Position numbers and translations under genes: made by a program. A DNA stretch of 64,000 nucleotides from CALMFG01 sp963666035. GTDB taxonomy: Bacteria > Bacillota > Clostridia > Christensenellales > CALMFG01. The stretch covers positions 1 to 64,000 of the forward strand of contig CAXXJI010000006.1 of assembly GCA_963666035.2 (NCBI GenBank), in the 5' to 3' direction. Below the pieces are notes generated by a model. The model did not search any database, was not told the DNA's origin, and saw only the letters and a program-made list of their open reading frames with translations. Shown here piece after piece: positions 26,606 through 34,825 of the stretch (within the stretch, counting starts at the first letter, position 1; the number at the start of each line of letters is the position of its first letter).

Positions 26606-27097
26606 ATGGGAGTTAATATAAAGGAAGTTCAAAAAAATACATCACCCCATCCGTTTGCACTGGTATCAGCGAAGAAGCCGGATGGGCGAACCAACCTGAT
26701 GGCGATTTCATGGTGGACCTATGTCTCCAATAACCCTCCCACCATCGTCATCTGTGTCAGCAAAAAGGGGCTGACAGGGTCTTTGATTGCTGAAAACAAG
26801 GCGTTTGGGCTGAGTATTGTATCGGAAGACCTAAAAGACAGTGCTTTTCGATGCGGAACCTGCTCGGGCAGGGAGGTAGACAAGGCCGAGGCGTTCGGAA
26901 TTGCGCTGGCACCCGCGGAGGAGATTGATGCGGCACTGGTTGAAGCGCATAAAGCGGCGCTGGAATGTCGGGTTTTGCAAAAGGTTGATGGTTATGACCA
27001 TGATATGTTTATCGCCGAAGTGGTTGCAACGCGTATCAATCCGGAGGCATCTCAGCTGTTTGCCGTTAAGGGCTATGCCGCGCTGGATACCGTATAA
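26606..27097 (+). CDS. Flavin reductase-like FMN-binding protein
   Basis: This 163-residue split-barrel protein has the flavin reductase pattern: HPFALVSAKKPDGRTNLMAISWW at the FMN site, PPTIVICVSKKGLT, FGLSIVSEDLKDS, and a conserved CGTCSGREVDK with two cysteines. It would reduce or bind FMN with NAD(P)H and donate electrons to a partner. No monooxygenase adjoins it, so its partner is unknown. It is the last gene of the long operon and is followed by a terminator. Confidence 0.8.
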   Translation: MGVNIKEVQKNTSPHPFALVSAKKPDGRTNLMAISWWTYVSNNPPTIVICVSKKGLTGSLIAENKAFGLSIVSEDLKDSAFRCGTCSGREVDKAEAFGIALAPAEEIDAALVEAHKAALECRVLQKVDGYDHDMFIAEVVATRINPEASQLFAVKGYAALDTV

Positions 27098-27130
27098 GAG
27101 GCAGTGAAGGTTAAAGAATATGAATAAAAG

Positions 27131-27159
27131 CGAGCATCTGTATAGAGTGCTCGTTTTTT
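27131..27159 (+). terminator. Intrinsic terminator of the 14.4-27.1 kb operon
   Basis: CGAGCA (27131-27136) pairs with TGCTCG (27148-27153), followed by six T. This is the first clear terminator downstream of the promoter at 14312. Confidence 0.75.
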
Positions 27160-27451
27160 GTTGGTTAAAGTAAGCCATCGGCTAGGCCGGTAGTTGCAAA
27201 AATCTTTAGCTTTGCCCAAAAGCAATTCTCGAATATAGTGCTCTTAGCTCACCGCTTAAGAGCAAAAAAAAGCGGCGATATGAGCTTATACCTTAAAGAC
27301 AAGTTTTCATACAGTCATTGGTGTGCAAATATTTCATTGATATTGGTGATTTATGCGATTCTTATCACAATTTTTATATTTGCTGTTCCAAAATTGCAGA
27401 TTTGCAGTTATGATATAAAATAATTAATATAAATCGTCGATGGAGAATATC
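27160..27451 (+). promoter_or_regulatory. Non-coding gap before xpt with a possible promoter
   Basis: TTCCAA (27386-27391), a 17-bp spacer and TATGAT (27409-27414) are a moderate promoter about 35 bases before xpt. An inverted repeat GCTCTTA (27240-27246) and TAAGAGC (27257-27263) is followed by an A-run and is of unclear use. I see no purine riboswitch. No convincing gene is present. Confidence 0.4.
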
Positions 27452-28027
27452 ATGGAACAATTAAAGAAGCGCATATTGTCTGATGCAAGGATTAAAAACG
27501 GTAATATCATCAAGGTGGACGGTTTTATCAATCATCAAATCGATATTAATTTGATGAACGAAATCGGTAAAGAGTTCAAATCGCTGTTTGAAGGAGAAGA
27601 TATTACAAAAATCATCACGATAGAGGCGAGTGGTATTGCTGTGGCTTGTCTCGCCGCACTGCACTTCAACGTTCCGGTTGTTTTTGCCAAAAAGTCAGAA
27701 AGCAAAAACATTGACGGCGAAGTTTACAAGACAGTGGTGACAAGTTACACACGAGGTAAAGATTATACCGTTATTCTTGAGAAACGTCATCTGACATCGG
27801 CCGACAGAGTACTGATTGTCGATGATATTCTGGCGACTGGCAAAGCCCAAAAAGGCCTGCTGGACATCAGCCAACAGGCAGGCGCTGAAGTTGCGGGTAT
27901 CGGCATTGTCATTGAAAAAGGGTTTCAGGGCGGCGGAGACAAACTGCGCGGGGCGGGATATAATGTCCAAAGTCTGGCGATCATCGACAGCATGGAGAAC
28001 AATACGGTCGTATTTCGGGAGGAGTAA
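27452..28027 (+). CDS. xpt: Xanthine phosphoribosyltransferase
   Basis: ATG 27452 (MEQLKKRI), five bases after GGAGA, is preferred over ATG 27440 and gives 191 residues, matching the family. The PRPP loop is VLIVDDILATGKAQ near residue 130. The purine-site features IEASGIAVACLAALHFNVPVVFAKK and GFQGGGDKLR match Bacillus-type Xpt. It converts xanthine and PRPP to XMP in purine salvage. It is a single-gene unit with its own terminator, unrelated in function to the sugar loci on either side. Confidence 0.9.
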   Translation: MEQLKKRILSDARIKNGNIIKVDGFINHQIDINLMNEIGKEFKSLFEGEDITKIITIEASGIAVACLAALHFNVPVVFAKKSESKNIDGEVYKTVVTSYTRGKDYTVILEKRHLTSADRVLIVDDILATGKAQKGLLDISQQAGAEVAGIGIVIEKGFQGGGDKLRGAGYNVQSLAIIDSMENNTVVFREE

Positions 28028-28079
28028 TCGCGTGGCTTGTGAAGGTTGACGAATTCGAATGATAAAGAATAAAGAGAAC

Positions 28080-28110
28080 AACCCCTCGGTTGAAACGGAG
28101 GGGTTAATTT
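28080..28110. terminator. Terminator between convergent xpt and regulator genes
   Basis: AACCCCTC (28080-28087) pairs with GAGGGGTT (28098-28105), followed by an AT-rich tail. The minus-strand regulator gene ends 36 bases beyond, so it may serve both. Confidence 0.75.
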
Positions 28111-28145
28111 ATTTCTAATACCTGTGTGTTTAGAAAAAATGAAGA

Positions 28146-30386
28146 TTACGATTGGATGAGTTCACCGAGATCCTTGCTTAGGTGTTTCATTGCGCTGTCC
28201 ACGGACTGGCCTTCCCTTAATATCCGCATAATGTATTGATAAATCAACGCTTCCACTAAAGTGATAGAAATCAGTTTTCCGTCTTTCGCTTTAATCGATT
28301 TGCGCTGCATATTTCCGGCATAAGTTTTGTAGATCAGAGGCAGCCATGGGTAGTGACTGGCCAGTTCGTCGTTGGTGTAGACGTTTTTCAGCGGAGATTG
28401 TCCATCGAGAATGGTAAAATATCGGCTCATCTCCACATCGCTGGTCCACTTAAGAAACGCCAGCGCGGCCGAAGGATCCTGATTAGTCGAAGGAATGGCG
28501 AGGCCCCAGCTGCCTAAAACTGAATGGTTGCCGGGAATATTAGCATACCCGATTTTTCCGACGATTTCCGATTTCATATTGTTGTTAACGTCCACGATAA
28601 AAGCCGCATAACTCATCAGCATCGCTGAGTTTCCAGAATAGAAGTCCTGGATTGAATCTTCAACATTATAGTTTAAGGTGTCGGGCGGCGCGAATTTAAA
28701 GGCTTCGATGAAGTTGTTAACGCCCTTTTTAAAGGCATCCGATGTGACTGCCGCATTACCATTCTCGTCAAAAATACGGGCATTGTATGCCCAAACTCGC
28801 GGCAAAAGCTCTGGAAGCAAAAGCACGTCATTTTTGGATGGCAGTGAAGTGCCGTACAGCACGGGAGACGCGGCATTGATGGAACGTGTAAAGAAACTGC
28901 TGATGACGTTGAACTCAAACCAGGTTCTTGGCACATGCAGATTCGTGCCATATTTTTTCTTAAATGCGGCACAGAGGTTGGGATTCTCAAAAAGATCACG
29001 CCGGAAAAGCAGCAGCTGCGGACCGAAAAGAAAGGGGAGACCGTAGTATTTTTTGTCTACCATACCGACTTTATTCAAAAGGTCGTCTAAGAACACACCC
29101 TGGTCGAGACTTTCGGACCTGACAAAGTCGGTGATATCCATCAGACGGTCATTGGCCACCAGAATATCCAGCCATGGATTATCATACATACAGACATCAA
29201 ACTCTGAAAGATAATCGCGATTGCGAAGCTTGGACAGCAAGGTGCTATGGTCACAAAGGGTGACATCAACATCAATCCCCGTTTTGCGCGAAAACTCCGC
29301 GTGGGTGCGAATAATACCATGTGCATTTGGAGAATCCAAGAAAAGCACTTTTAACTTTTTTTCGATGGTTTTGCTGGCTGTCGAGGGCAGCTTAGGCGTT
29401 TCAAACAGGTTTTTCCCGATGATCTTATCCTTGAGCAGAATCTGCTGCTTTTCAAACATCAGCGGGCTGGAAATATTGTTTAACAGCAGACGAGCAGCGC
29501 GTGTACCCATATAATAGGCGGGGCGCATGGTGACGATAATATTATTGTATTTAATGATGCTGGAAAGTGTTTCTTCACCAATGGATATCATCAGCATATC
29601 ATCGTATAGCGAAATGCCGGCAAAATAGGCAGCTTGCTCCAAACCATTTGTAATCAATCGCGAGGTGGAAATAACAGCATCCGGCGCGCAATCCTGAAAC
29701 AATGTGATACCCGAACGGAAAGCTTCTTCTTTTGTCATATGAATATGTCGAATTAAACTGTTGTTGGATTCCAATCCATGCTCGGCAAAAAAATCTCGGT
29801 GAGCATTGGCATATGCCGCTTCACAGCTGAAATGTTCGGGACCTGCGATCAGAGCAATTTTCCGGTATCCATGCTGATGGAGCTGCTCAAGCAGATATTT
29901 TGCGGTTTCGTACTGGTCAATTGAGACATAATTTGCATCATCAAAGGATACGTTTCGGTCAATAAAAACAATCGGCGTATCCTTAATATCTTTGTAGAAT
30001 TTCTGGTCGCGTAAGCAGGACATGACGACGATACCGCACACATCTTTTTTGAGAAAAGAATCCACTGCCGACATCTCGATATCCGGCATATCACCGGTCA
30101 GTGCAATGTTAAGATAGCATCCCGATTTTCGAAATTCCGATTCCATACCTTCAAGAAGGTTTGCGTAATAGTATTCGGCAGTATTTGGGAAAATGACACC
30201 GATTTCGCGCGTGCTGTTATTTCTTAAGTTTTTTGCGTAAGGGTTTGGCCGATAATTCAGCTCTTCAATTGCTTCGGCCACCTTTTCTGCAGTTTTAGGC
30301 ATCACATGCTTTGCGCCGGTCAAGAAATTTGAAACAGTACCAATAGACACATTCGCATGCTTTGCAACGTCTTTGATCGTGGCCAT
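28146..30386 (-). CDS. LacI-family repressor fused to a second, type-2 solute-binding domain
   Basis: This 746-residue protein is more than twice the normal LacI length of about 330-340. Residues 1-55 are a LacI helix-turn-helix (TIKDVAKHANVSIGTVSNFL). Residues 60-335 are the usual type-1 periplasmic-binding fold (REIGVIFPNTAEYYYANLL, IVVMSCLRD, VFIDRNVSF). After a linker, residues 355-746 resemble a family-1 extracellular solute-binding protein (YYGLPFLFGPQLLLFRRDLF, SGNSAMLMSYAAF, LAFLKWTSD). No signal peptide or membrane helix exists, so both domains are cytoplasmic. It is divergent from a ribose-type importer. I infer a repressor reading two ligands, or a sugar and an oligosaccharide. Confidence 0.85.
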   Translation of the reverse strand: MATIKDVAKHANVSIGTVSNFLTGAKHVMPKTAEKVAEAIEELNYRPNPYAKNLRNNSTREIGVIFPNTAEYYYANLLEGMESEFRKSGCYLNIALTGDMPDIEMSAVDSFLKKDVCGIVVMSCLRDQKFYKDIKDTPIVFIDRNVSFDDANYVSIDQYETAKYLLEQLHQHGYRKIALIAGPEHFSCEAAYANAHRDFFAEHGLESNNSLIRHIHMTKEEAFRSGITLFQDCAPDAVISTSRLITNGLEQAAYFAGISLYDDMLMISIGEETLSSIIKYNNIIVTMRPAYYMGTRAARLLLNNISSPLMFEKQQILLKDKIIGKNLFETPKLPSTASKTIEKKLKVLFLDSPNAHGIIRTHAEFSRKTGIDVDVTLCDHSTLLSKLRNRDYLSEFDVCMYDNPWLDILVANDRLMDITDFVRSESLDQGVFLDDLLNKVGMVDKKYYGLPFLFGPQLLLFRRDLFENPNLCAAFKKKYGTNLHVPRTWFEFNVISSFFTRSINAASPVLYGTSLPSKNDVLLLPELLPRVWAYNARIFDENGNAAVTSDAFKKGVNNFIEAFKFAPPDTLNYNVEDSIQDFYSGNSAMLMSYAAFIVDVNNNMKSEIVGKIGYANIPGNHSVLGSWGLAIPSTNQDPSAALAFLKWTSDVEMSRYFTILDGQSPLKNVYTNDELASHYPWLPLIYKTYAGNMQRKSIKAKDGKLISITLVEALIYQYIMRILREGQSVDSAMKHLSKDLGELIQS

Positions 30387-30416
30387 ATATTTAGTATCCC
30401 TCGGAAGTTTTTTCTA

Positions 30417-30515
30417 ATTATACAATGGGGCAGATAAAATTGCAATATAAATTGAAACGTTATAATAAAAATTTAAATGAAATTTATTGACTTTTCACCC
30501 TGTTAAATTATAATA
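30417..30515. promoter_or_regulatory. Divergent promoters with a LacI-type operator candidate
   Basis: Minus-strand promoter: TTGCAA (30440-30445), 17 bp, TATAAT (30417-30422). Plus-strand promoter: TTGACT (30488-30493), 16 bp, TATAAT (30510-30515). Between them, TTGAAACGTTATAA (30452-30465) is an imperfect palindrome centred on CG, as LacI operators are. A further TCAGC/GCTGA repeat lies at 30531-30546, just after the plus transcription start. The rest of 30387-30617 is AT-rich leader. Confidence 0.65.
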
Positions 30516-30617
30516 ACCTTAGACTTCAATCAGCGGGTTTGCTGAATTCTATTTGTATAAACAATCTTAGCGTAAATATTCATTTTAATAAAATATCGTT
30601 TAGAAGGGGTAAAAACT

Positions 30618-32108
30618 GTGTCAGACGTGTTACTTGAAATGAAAGGAATCCAAAAGTTCTTTCCGGGAGTGCATGCCTTGGATAACGCGCAAATCAGCGT
30701 TAAAAGAGGAGAAGTGCATGCCTTGGTCGGCGAAAACGGGGCGGGAAAATCCACTATGATGAAAGTCTTAAGCGGCATTTTCCAGCGCGACAGCGGGGAG
30801 ATTAGTCTTCGAGGAGAGAAGATTGAACCGATGAATCCAAAACACGCGCAGTCGCTGGGGATTGGCATCATCCATCAGGAACTTAACTTGATGCCGCACT
30901 TAACCGTTGCTGAAAACATTTTTATTGGTAAAGAACCGATGAAAGGTCTCTTTATCGATAAGACAGCAGAGAACAAACAAGCCAGAGAAATGCTGAAAGC
31001 CTTGAGCATTGACATGGATCCGACAATTCTGGCAAAAGATTTGACGGTAGCGAAACAGCAGATGGTTGAAATCGCAAAAGCACTTTCCTATCAGAGTGAA
31101 TTATTCATCATGGATGAACCGACAGCCGCATTGACCGAAAGTGAGATTCAGGAGCTGTTCAAGGTGATCCGCGATTTAAAAGCTAAAGGTCATGGCGTCA
31201 TCTATATTTCGCATCGCTTAGATGAACTGCCCGAAATTTGTGATACCGTCACAGTGATGCGGGACGGTCAGTATATTGGTACCAAAGGTATCAAAGAGGT
31301 GACCAAGCCTGAAATCATTAATATGATGGTGGGCCGCACGATTTATGAAAAGCCTAAATCACACAGTACAGTCAATCAAGATGCTCCGATCGTACTGGAA
31401 GCTGAGAACTTGGTTGGCAATAATGTTAAAGATGTTTCATTTTCACTCCGAAAAGGTGAGATTTTAGGATTTGCAGGTCTGATGGGTGCCGGAAGAACCG
31501 AAACGATGCGCATTGTCTTTGGGGCGGACCCAAGAGAAAGTGGAGAAATCATCGTTAACGGACAAAAGGTAACGATTAAATCTCCCAGTGATGCGATATC
31601 CAATGGAATCGGGTATTTGTCCGAAGATAGAAAAGCCTTTGGGCTGGCGATTGGATTAAGCGTTCGGGAAAACAGCGTCATGGCGAATCTGGACGAATTT
31701 ATGATTGGTCCGTTTACGAATGATAAAAAAATCGATCAGGTAACGAAACAGTATATCAGCGAAATAGACATCAAGACACCTTCGGTTGACCAATTGGTGC
31801 GAAATCTCTCGGGCGGCAACCAACAAAAAACGGTTATCGCCAAATGGCTGATTAAAAACAGTAACATATTGATTTTTGATGAACCCACCAGGGGTATTGA
31901 TGTGGGTGCCAAGCAGGAAATTTACCGGCTGATGAACGAGTTGGTTTCACAAGGAAAGTCGATCATTATGATTTCCTCTGAAATGCCGGAGTTGCTTCGC
32001 ATGAGCGATCGTTTGATCGTGATGTGTGAAGGCCGTGTTACAGGCGAGCTAGACATCTCGGAAGTAACGCAGGAAAAAATCATGACATTAGCAACAATGA
32101 ATATGTGA
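30618..32108 (+). CDS. Ribose/xylose-type sugar ABC ATPase with tandem domains
   Basis: This 496-residue protein has two fused ATPase domains as in RbsA/XylG/MglA. The first has Walker A GENGAGKST and LFIMDEPTAALTE. The second has the usual degenerate Walker A GLMGAGRTE, signature LSGGNQQK and LIFDEPTRGIDVG. GTG 30618 lies eight bases after AAGGGG. It energises the permease encoded ten bases downstream and the lipoprotein at 33136. The divergent LacI fusion probably controls it. Confidence 0.92.
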   Translation: MSDVLLEMKGIQKFFPGVHALDNAQISVKRGEVHALVGENGAGKSTMMKVLSGIFQRDSGEISLRGEKIEPMNPKHAQSLGIGIIHQELNLMPHLTVAENIFIGKEPMKGLFIDKTAENKQAREMLKALSIDMDPTILAKDLTVAKQQMVEIAKALSYQSELFIMDEPTAALTESEIQELFKVIRDLKAKGHGVIYISHRLDELPEICDTVTVMRDGQYIGTKGIKEVTKPEIINMMVGRTIYEKPKSHSTVNQDAPIVLEAENLVGNNVKDVSFSLRKGEILGFAGLMGAGRTETMRIVFGADPRESGEIIVNGQKVTIKSPSDAISNGIGYLSEDRKAFGLAIGLSVRENSVMANLDEFMIGPFTNDKKIDQVTKQYISEIDIKTPSVDQLVRNLSGGNQQKTVIAKWLIKNSNILIFDEPTRGIDVGAKQEIYRLMNELVSQGKSIIMISSEMPELLRMSDRLIVMCEGRVTGELDISEVTQEKIMTLATMNM

Positions 32109-32118
32109 GGGAAAATAG

Positions 32119-33093
32119 ATGAAAAAAAGATTTGATATTACAAAACTTCTGGCACCGGCGGTGCTGATTCTCCTGTATGCGTTTTTCTCAATCTTCGGAG
32201 ATAATTTCTTCTCGACAGAAAAACTGGTGAACATACTGGACGGTTCGTACTACATTGGCTTTATGGCAATCGGTGTCACCTTTGTCATCATCACCGGCGG
32301 TATTGACTTATCGCTCGGCACCAACATGATGTGCGCAGCCCTGTTGGGCGGTATGGCCTATACGGTTTGGGAATGGCCGATGGGTTGGTGTCTTGTATTG
32401 GTTGTGTTGGTTTCAACCATGATGGGCTTGGTCAACGGTATTATGGTTTCCTATCTTAACCTTCCGCCGTTTATCGCCACCTTGGGTATGATGATGATGG
32501 GCATGGGCTTTGGCGCCATTGTGACCAAAGTGCAGACCATGCGCTACCCCACCTTCGGCACAGAAGCGGGATGGTTCAAGAACGTATTCTATAAAACTTC
32601 AAGCGGCTTACCATTGGGGGCATTTTGGCTCGCTGCGTTTTTCATCATCGCATATATCCTATTAAACAAAACAAAATTTGGCCGATACACATTTGCTATC
32701 GGATCAAACAAAGAAGCTGCCAGACTTTCGGGCATCAGGATTCGCCCGTGGCTCGCGGCAGTATACACATTCAGCGGCTTTTGCTGCGGGCTTGCAGGCA
32801 TCATGTATGCAGCTGTTTATACGTCCATTATTCCATCAACAGGAAATGGACAGGAATTGCTGGGAATCGCGGGCGTTGTTATCGGCGGAACCAGTATGAG
32901 CGGCGGTACAGGAACCTTGGTTGGAACGATCATTGGTGTTTTCATCATGAGTGTTTTAAAACAAGGTCTGATGTCGATGGGCTTGCAGAGCCACTGGCAG
33001 ACTTTCTTCACAGGCGTCGTTGTTATCGGTGCTGTATTGCTTGACCAATACCGTATCAGCAGAGGCAGCCAGGTAAGAAAGCTGAAAGACTGA
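32119..33093 (+). CDS. Ribose/xylose-type sugar ABC permease
   Basis: This 324-residue integral membrane protein of the RbsC/XylH family has about eight to ten hydrophobic segments. Family marks are VTFVIITGGIDLSLGTNM near residue 55, IATLGMMMMGMGF and GSNKEAARLSGI. It pairs with the tandem ATPase upstream as a homodimeric pore. Confidence 0.92.
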   Translation: MKKRFDITKLLAPAVLILLYAFFSIFGDNFFSTEKLVNILDGSYYIGFMAIGVTFVIITGGIDLSLGTNMMCAALLGGMAYTVWEWPMGWCLVLVVLVSTMMGLVNGIMVSYLNLPPFIATLGMMMMGMGFGAIVTKVQTMRYPTFGTEAGWFKNVFYKTSSGLPLGAFWLAAFFIIAYILLNKTKFGRYTFAIGSNKEAARLSGIRIRPWLAAVYTFSGFCCGLAGIMYAAVYTSIIPSTGNGQELLGIAGVVIGGTSMSGGTGTLVGTIIGVFIMSVLKQGLMSMGLQSHWQTFFTGVVVIGAVLLDQYRISRGSQVRKLKD

Positions 33094-33135
33094 TATCCTC
33101 GGGGACAACCCGTTGGAAATAAAAGGAGGAAAAAA

Positions 33136-34275
33136 ATGAAAAGAGTTCTATTGTTGATGCTGGTAGTCGTGATGGTTCTTTCTTTGGCCGCTTGTGGTTC
33201 TCCCGAACCCGCAGCTGAGACGGAAGACATGGCTCCTGCTCAGGAAGAAGTAGCCGCAGATGATGCAACAGCAGAAGTACCGTATATCGCGATCATCTCC
33301 AAAGGTTTCCAGCATAAGTTCTGGCAGACGGTTCTATCCGGTGCTGAAGCTGCTGCTGCAGACTACGGTGTTGAAATGACATTTGACGGTCCTCCGTCAG
33401 AATCCGACATTGCTATTCAGGTTGATATGGTCAATGCCGCGCTCGCGAAGAATCCTGCTGCGTTGTGCTTGGCAGCACTGGATACCGAATCCTTGAACGA
33501 ACAGCTGAACACCTGTATCGAAAAAGGTATTCCGGTAATCGGATTTGACTCTGGTGTTCCGAACGCTCCTGAAGGTTCTATCATCGCTACCGCTTCGACT
33601 GACAATGCAGCCGCCGGCGCAGTTGCTGCTGACGAAATGTTCAAGGCAGCCAGCGTAGCAGCCGCTATTGCAGGCGCTACTGTGGAAGCTCCGATCGTTA
33701 TCAGTGTTATCAGCCAGGATGCTACTTCGGCTTCGATCACTGGACGTACAGACGGTTTTGTAGACAAGATGTTTGAACTCTGTGATGGTGCACAACCCGG
33801 CTTGGTTGCTGTAACTGGCCATGACAAATGGAGCAAAGCTTCTTCTTCTGGCGATGTTGCTATAGAAATCCTTGTTTCTATCGCGGCAACCACCAGCGTT
33901 GCTGACTGTCAGACTGCCGCTCAGGCTGTTCTGCAAAAAGCTCCGGTTGGCGTATTCTGCACAAACTCTGGTTCTGTTGATGGTATGCTGGCTGCGACTA
34001 CTGACGGTTCCGACCTTGACCGTGCAACAGGCAAGTATAAAGACATGATTGTAATCGGCTTTGACTCGGGCGCAACCCTGCTCAACGCGATTACCAATGA
34101 ATGGTTCTACGGTGCTATCACCCAGGATCCGTACATGATCGGTTACTTGGCAGTTGAACTGGCTGTTAAATCACTGAATGGTGAAACGGTTGACACTTTG
34201 GTTGACACCGGCGCAAAATTCTACGACGCAAACAATATGAATGATCCTGACATCGCTGCTCTGTTGTACGAATAA
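33136..34275 (+). CDS. Sugar-binding lipoprotein of the ribose-type importer
   Basis: This 379-residue protein has lipobox LSLAACGS, an acidic linker and a type-1 sugar-binding fold: ISKGFQHKFWQTVLSGAEAAA, IQVDMVNAALAKNPAALCL, PVIGFDSGVP and VIGFDSGATLLNAI. AAGGAGG precedes ATG. It delivers a monosaccharide to the RbsA/RbsC-like pair. The downstream genes (fucose mutarotase, kinase, isomerase) suggest fucose, arabinose or a related sugar. Alanine and acidic residues are enriched near the N-terminus, as in exported lipoproteins. Confidence 0.9.
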   Translation: MKRVLLLMLVVVMVLSLAACGSPEPAAETEDMAPAQEEVAADDATAEVPYIAIISKGFQHKFWQTVLSGAEAAAADYGVEMTFDGPPSESDIAIQVDMVNAALAKNPAALCLAALDTESLNEQLNTCIEKGIPVIGFDSGVPNAPEGSIIATASTDNAAAGAVAADEMFKAASVAAAIAGATVEAPIVISVISQDATSASITGRTDGFVDKMFELCDGAQPGLVAVTGHDKWSKASSSGDVAIEILVSIAATTSVADCQTAAQAVLQKAPVGVFCTNSGSVDGMLAATTDGSDLDRATGKYKDMIVIGFDSGATLLNAITNEWFYGAITQDPYMIGYLAVELAVKSLNGETVDTLVDTGAKFYDANNMNDPDIAALLYE

Positions 34276-34296
34276 GCAAAACAGTTGACGAATTAA

Positions 34297-34325
34297 AAAA
34301 GGGCAGCCTGTTTAGGTTGCCCTTT
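34297..34325 (+). terminator. Attenuating terminator after the importer genes
   Basis: AAAAGGGCAGCC (34297-34308) pairs with GGTTGCCCTTT (34315-34325), with one G-T pair. Only a short T stretch follows, so it may partly terminate and keep importer mRNA above catabolic mRNA. Confidence 0.7.
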
Positions 34326-34378
34326 CTATAAAAAGGTTTTCGAAAAAGGCATTAAAAATTAAAATTTGGAGAAAGAAT

Positions 34379-34825
34379 ATGTTAGTAGGCGTGCCAAAAC
34401 TTTTATCACCAGAAATAGTTGCGACACTCAGCGAAATGGGGCACAGTGATGTGCTTGTGATTGGAGATGCAAATTTCCCTGGGAAAAAGATTGCAGATAA
34501 AGCGGGCATTAAATATTTACGCGCTGATGGCATTTCAGGCACTGATTTGCTAGAAGCGGTGCTGACACTGATACCTTGTGATGAATACATTAAAGATCCA
34601 ATTAAACTGATGCAGAAGATGGACAGTGACGCGGATTTAGAAATTCCAATTTGGACAGAATATGAAAAAATCGTAGCGAAGCATGATAAGCGTGGAAAAG
34701 ATGCGATGCGTTTTGTCGATCGTTTTGATTTTTATGATATAGCAAAAGAGGCATTTTGTATCATCCAGTCTGGAGAAGAAGCAATCTATGCCAATGTGAT
34801 GATACAAAAGGGAGTTATTAAATAG
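34379..34825 (+). CDS. fucU: RbsD/FucU-family sugar mutarotase
   Basis: This 148-residue protein has the FucU layout: LLSPEIVATLSEMGHSD with catalytic His22, VIGDANFPG near residue 28, and the C-terminal aromatic/asparagine site IYANVMIQKGV. It speeds conversion between alpha and beta anomers of imported sugar. The YAN tail favours FucU (fucose) over RbsD (ribose). The kinase gene starts directly after its stop codon, indicating translational coupling. Confidence 0.85.
   Translation: MLVGVPKLLSPEIVATLSEMGHSDVLVIGDANFPGKKIADKAGIKYLRADGISGTDLLEAVLTLIPCDEYIKDPIKLMQKMDSDADLEIPIWTEYEKIVAKHDKRGKDAMRFVDRFDFYDIAKEAFCIIQSGEEAIYANVMIQKGVIK

Noticed and set aside
27280..27423. A 47-codon frame with one hydrophobic segment
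   Set aside because: No ribosome site and no context. The hydrophobic stretch is expected in AT-rich non-coding DNA.
27160..27451. Purine riboswitch before xpt
   Set aside because: xpt genes often carry one, but the conserved core elements of the purine aptamer were not found in this stretch.
30452..30465. Catabolite-responsive element for CcpA
   Set aside because: The spacing before the central CG is one base short of the cre consensus. A dedicated LacI operator fits better.
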